A stretch of DNA of 64,000 nt, from the NCBI GenBank assembly GCA_021777835.1, contig JAJYDC010000013.1, forward strand, positions 1 to 64,000, given 5' to 3'. Shown here piece by piece: positions 62,190 through 64,000 of the stretch. Source of the DNA: Bacteroidota bacterium. Lineage in GTDB: Bacteria > Bacteroidota > Ignavibacteria > Ignavibacteriales > Ignavibacteriaceae. Both the position numbers and the translations under genes were made by a program. The notes under the pieces were generated by a model, which searched no databases, was not told where the DNA came from, and worked only from the letters and a program-made list of their open reading frames with translations. Numbering within the stretch: the first letter of the stretch is position 1; each line of letters begins with the position of its first letter.

Positions 62190-63476
62190 ATGATTAAGTC
62201 TATAACCGGCACTAAAGATATCCTTCCCGCAGAAATACCTTACTGGCAGAGGCTGGAAAGTATTGTTGAGAAAATTTTCTCGAGCTTTAATTATAAAGAA
62301 ATTAGAACTCCCGTTTTTGAAGAGACAAACTTATTTGTTCGGAGTATTGGCGAGGAAACAGATATTGTCGGCAAAGAAATGTATACATTTAATGACAAGA
62401 GTAATGCTAGCATTACTTTAAAGCCGGAAATGACTGCTTCAGTTGCACGTGCATTTATTGAACATTCTTTTGGAAAACTCCAGCCGTTAAATAAATTTTA
62501 TTATATCTCCCCGATGTTTCGTCAGGAAAGGCCTCAAGCCGGAAGGCAACGACAGTTCCACCAATTTGGGGGAGAAGCTTTAGGGAGCCCATCTCCTCTG
62601 CTTGATGCAGAAATTATAATCATTGCTTTTAGAATATTATCTTCGCTTAATCTAAAAGACCTAACCGTAAAAATAAATTCTCTCGGGATTCCTTCATCAA
62701 GAGAAAATTATAAAAATATTTTAAGAAAACATCTCGATGACAAAAAAAATCAACTTTCGGAAGACAGCAGGAAAAGATTCGATAAAAATATTTTAAGGAT
62801 ATTCGATAGTAAAGTTGAATTGGATCAGGAAATAATAAAAAATGCTCCTGTACTGATTGATTTTATTGATGAGGAGAGCAAGAATGATTTTGAATTGGTA
62901 AAAGCTCTTTTAAAGCAAAGTAAAGTCCCATTCGAGGTAGACACAAAATTAGTACGTGGACTGGACTATTATACCAAAACCACGTTTGAAATTGTAAGCG
63001 GAAAAGTTGGTTCTCAAAATGCTCTTTGCGGCGGCGGCAGATATGACCTTCTAATTGAACAGCTTGGAGGCGCACCAACACCCGGTGTTGGTTTTGCAGC
63101 AGGAATGGAAAGAATCCTACTTGCTTGCCAAAATGAAAAATCATTAAACTTGCCAGGTGAAAAAATTGATTTGTACATAACCAGAGTTGATGAAGATTTA
63201 ACTCAAAAAGTTTTTGAGCTTGCTGTTTACTTTCGTCAGGAATCCTTAATAGTTGAATTAGATTACCTAGGAAGAAGTGTAAAAGCACAAATGCGAGAGG
63301 CAAATAAGCTTAATGCCCGGTTTGTACTATTTGTCGGCGGTGAGGAGTTTAAGTCAAAAAAATTAATTCTAAAAATAATGTCGACCGGTGAACAAAAAGA
63401 ATATCCGTTAGAAGAGTTAAATGAAATCAAAAGTTTTATTTATGGAGAGGTCTATAAATCATATCCGAATTATTAA
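62190..63476 (+). CDS. hisS: histidyl-tRNA synthetase
   Basis: Class II aminoacyl-tRNA synthetase charging tRNA-His, 428 residues. Motif 2 is FRQERPQAGRQRQFHQFGGE (about 112-131), the histidine-specific motif is LVRGLDYYTKTTFE (about 253-266), and GGGRYDLLIEQLGG with GFAAGMERI forms motif 3. The C-terminal anticodon-binding domain ends with a GGEEFKSKKLILKIM-type strand. All key elements are present. The next gene, lgt, starts 66 bases later. Confidence 0.96.
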   Translation: MIKSITGTKDILPAEIPYWQRLESIVEKIFSSFNYKEIRTPVFEETNLFVRSIGEETDIVGKEMYTFNDKSNASITLKPEMTASVARAFIEHSFGKLQPLNKFYYISPMFRQERPQAGRQRQFHQFGGEALGSPSPLLDAEIIIIAFRILSSLNLKDLTVKINSLGIPSSRENYKNILRKHLDDKKNQLSEDSRKRFDKNILRIFDSKVELDQEIIKNAPVLIDFIDEESKNDFELVKALLKQSKVPFEVDTKLVRGLDYYTKTTFEIVSGKVGSQNALCGGGRYDLLIEQLGGAPTPGVGFAAGMERILLACQNEKSLNLPGEKIDLYITRVDEDLTQKVFELAVYFRQESLIVELDYLGRSVKAQMREANKLNARFVLFVGGEEFKSKKLILKIMSTGEQKEYPLEELNEIKSFIYGEVYKSYPNY

Positions 63477-63542
63477 GAATTCTAAAACTTTATTTCTTGA
63501 AATATAATACCGAATCACATTACCAAGCAAAGGAAATGAAAA

Positions 63543-64000
63543 ATGTACCCAGAATTATTTAAGATTGGCCCATTTACCGTATACAGCTACGGTTTAATGC
63601 TCGGTATATCTTTTATTGTTGCTAGCTATATTCTGAATAAAGAATTTGAAAGAAGAAAACTTAATCCAGCAATAGCTACAGAGATAACTTTGTTTGCTAT
63701 TATTTTTGGTATTGCAGGTAGCAAAATTCTTGACCTGATTGAAAATTGGGATTCATTTATAGCAAATCCTTTAAGCGCATTTTCTCCGGGTGGCTTGACT
63801 TTTTATGGAGGATTAATTTTAGCTACGTTTGCAATTTGGATTTATGTTAAAAAGAAAAAAATTCCCTTCCTTGTTGTCGCTGATGCAGTTTCTCCATCCT
63901 TAATATTAGCTTATGGAATCGGAAGAATTGGCTGCCAGCTAGCTGGCGACGGTGATTATGGAACTCCAACTTCTCTTCCATGGGGGACAATATTTGCAAA
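63543..64000 (+). CDS. lgt: prolipoprotein diacylglyceryl transferase (3' end outside window)
   Basis: Inner-membrane enzyme that attaches diacylglycerol to the lipobox cysteine of prolipoproteins. The visible 152 residues include IGPFTVYSYGLMLGISFIVA near the N-terminus, LTFYGGLILATFAI and the Lgt signature region GRIGCQLAGDGDYG (about 130-143). Several membrane helices are visible. The gene runs off the end of the window. An AAGG ribosome binding site precedes the ATG. It would process lipoproteins such as the one at 43676. Confidence 0.93.
   Translation, partial: MYPELFKIGPFTVYSYGLMLGISFIVASYILNKEFERRKLNPAIATEITLFAIIFGIAGSKILDLIENWDSFIANPLSAFSPGGLTFYGGLILATFAIWIYVKKKKIPFLVVADAVSPSLILAYGIGRIGCQLAGDGDYGTPTSLPWGTIFA

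Noticed and set aside
62863-63303. 146-residue open frame on the minus strand
   Set aside because: Shadow of hisS, whose motifs are intact across the same interval.

Overview
The window is AT-rich DNA from a flagellated, Gram-negative-type bacterium, most likely of the Ignavibacteria/Chlorobi side of the Bacteroidota (FCB) group. This placement is an inference. It rests on the tmRNA tag GESNYALAA (Bacteroidota tags are of the GETNYALAA type), L- and P-ring genes, two LptF/LptG-type permeases, a LytTR response regulator, and very large CXXCH multiheme cytochromes beside an outer-membrane barrel. No transposase, integrase, tRNA, rRNA or CRISPR array was seen. The only RNA gene recognised is ssrA (tmRNA).

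Region 1 (1-31,766) is a flagellar block, all on the + strand. It begins inside flgE, which ends at a strong hairpin terminator. From 1,960 onward genes overlap or nearly touch: fliL, fliM, fliN, fliO, fliP, fliQ, fliR, flhB, flhA (switch and export gate); flhF, flhG, a small membrane protein and fliA (placement, number, sigma-28); two paralogous HDOD genes, a degenerate sensor kinase and an unknown membrane protein; then flgF, flgG, flgA, flgH, flgI, flgJ (fused to a lytic transglycosylase), flgN, flgK, flgL; then a MotC/MotD-like stator pair, fliW, csrA, a REC-Hpt protein, a second MotA/MotB pair, two receiver proteins, an unknown protein and a PAS kinase. Flagellin, fliD, fliS, flgM and the core che genes are not in the window.

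Region 2 (32,136-39,267) is a signalling cassette: an 1184-residue Cache-like/PAS/HisKA_2 kinase, a REC-PAS-HisKA hybrid kinase, a REC-LytTR regulator and a small unknown protein. Region 3 (39,406-50,505) is mostly housekeeping: lptG- and lptF-like genes on the minus strand, an M20 dipeptidase, a lipoprotein of unknown function, a 758-bp gene-free stretch with two families of short tandem repeats, ygfZ, a PduO-type cobalamin adenosyltransferase, ssrA, a PhoU-like/PiT phosphate transport pair, dapF and a small alpha-beta protein.

Region 4 (50,593-60,251) is the most distinctive part. It encodes, in order, a b-type membrane cytochrome, a membrane-anchored Fe-S flavoprotein with unusual cluster motifs, a 20-CXXCH cytochrome, a cytochrome with 24 CXXCH plus one CX3CH built from about eight 72-residue repeats, an outer-membrane beta-barrel and two paralogous TPR proteins. 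Together these look like a route for electrons from NAD(P)H or quinol, across the periplasm, to or from the cell surface. Region 5 (60,390-64,000) holds a PHP-domain phosphoesterase, a PtsN-like EIIA, hisS and a 3'-truncated lgt.
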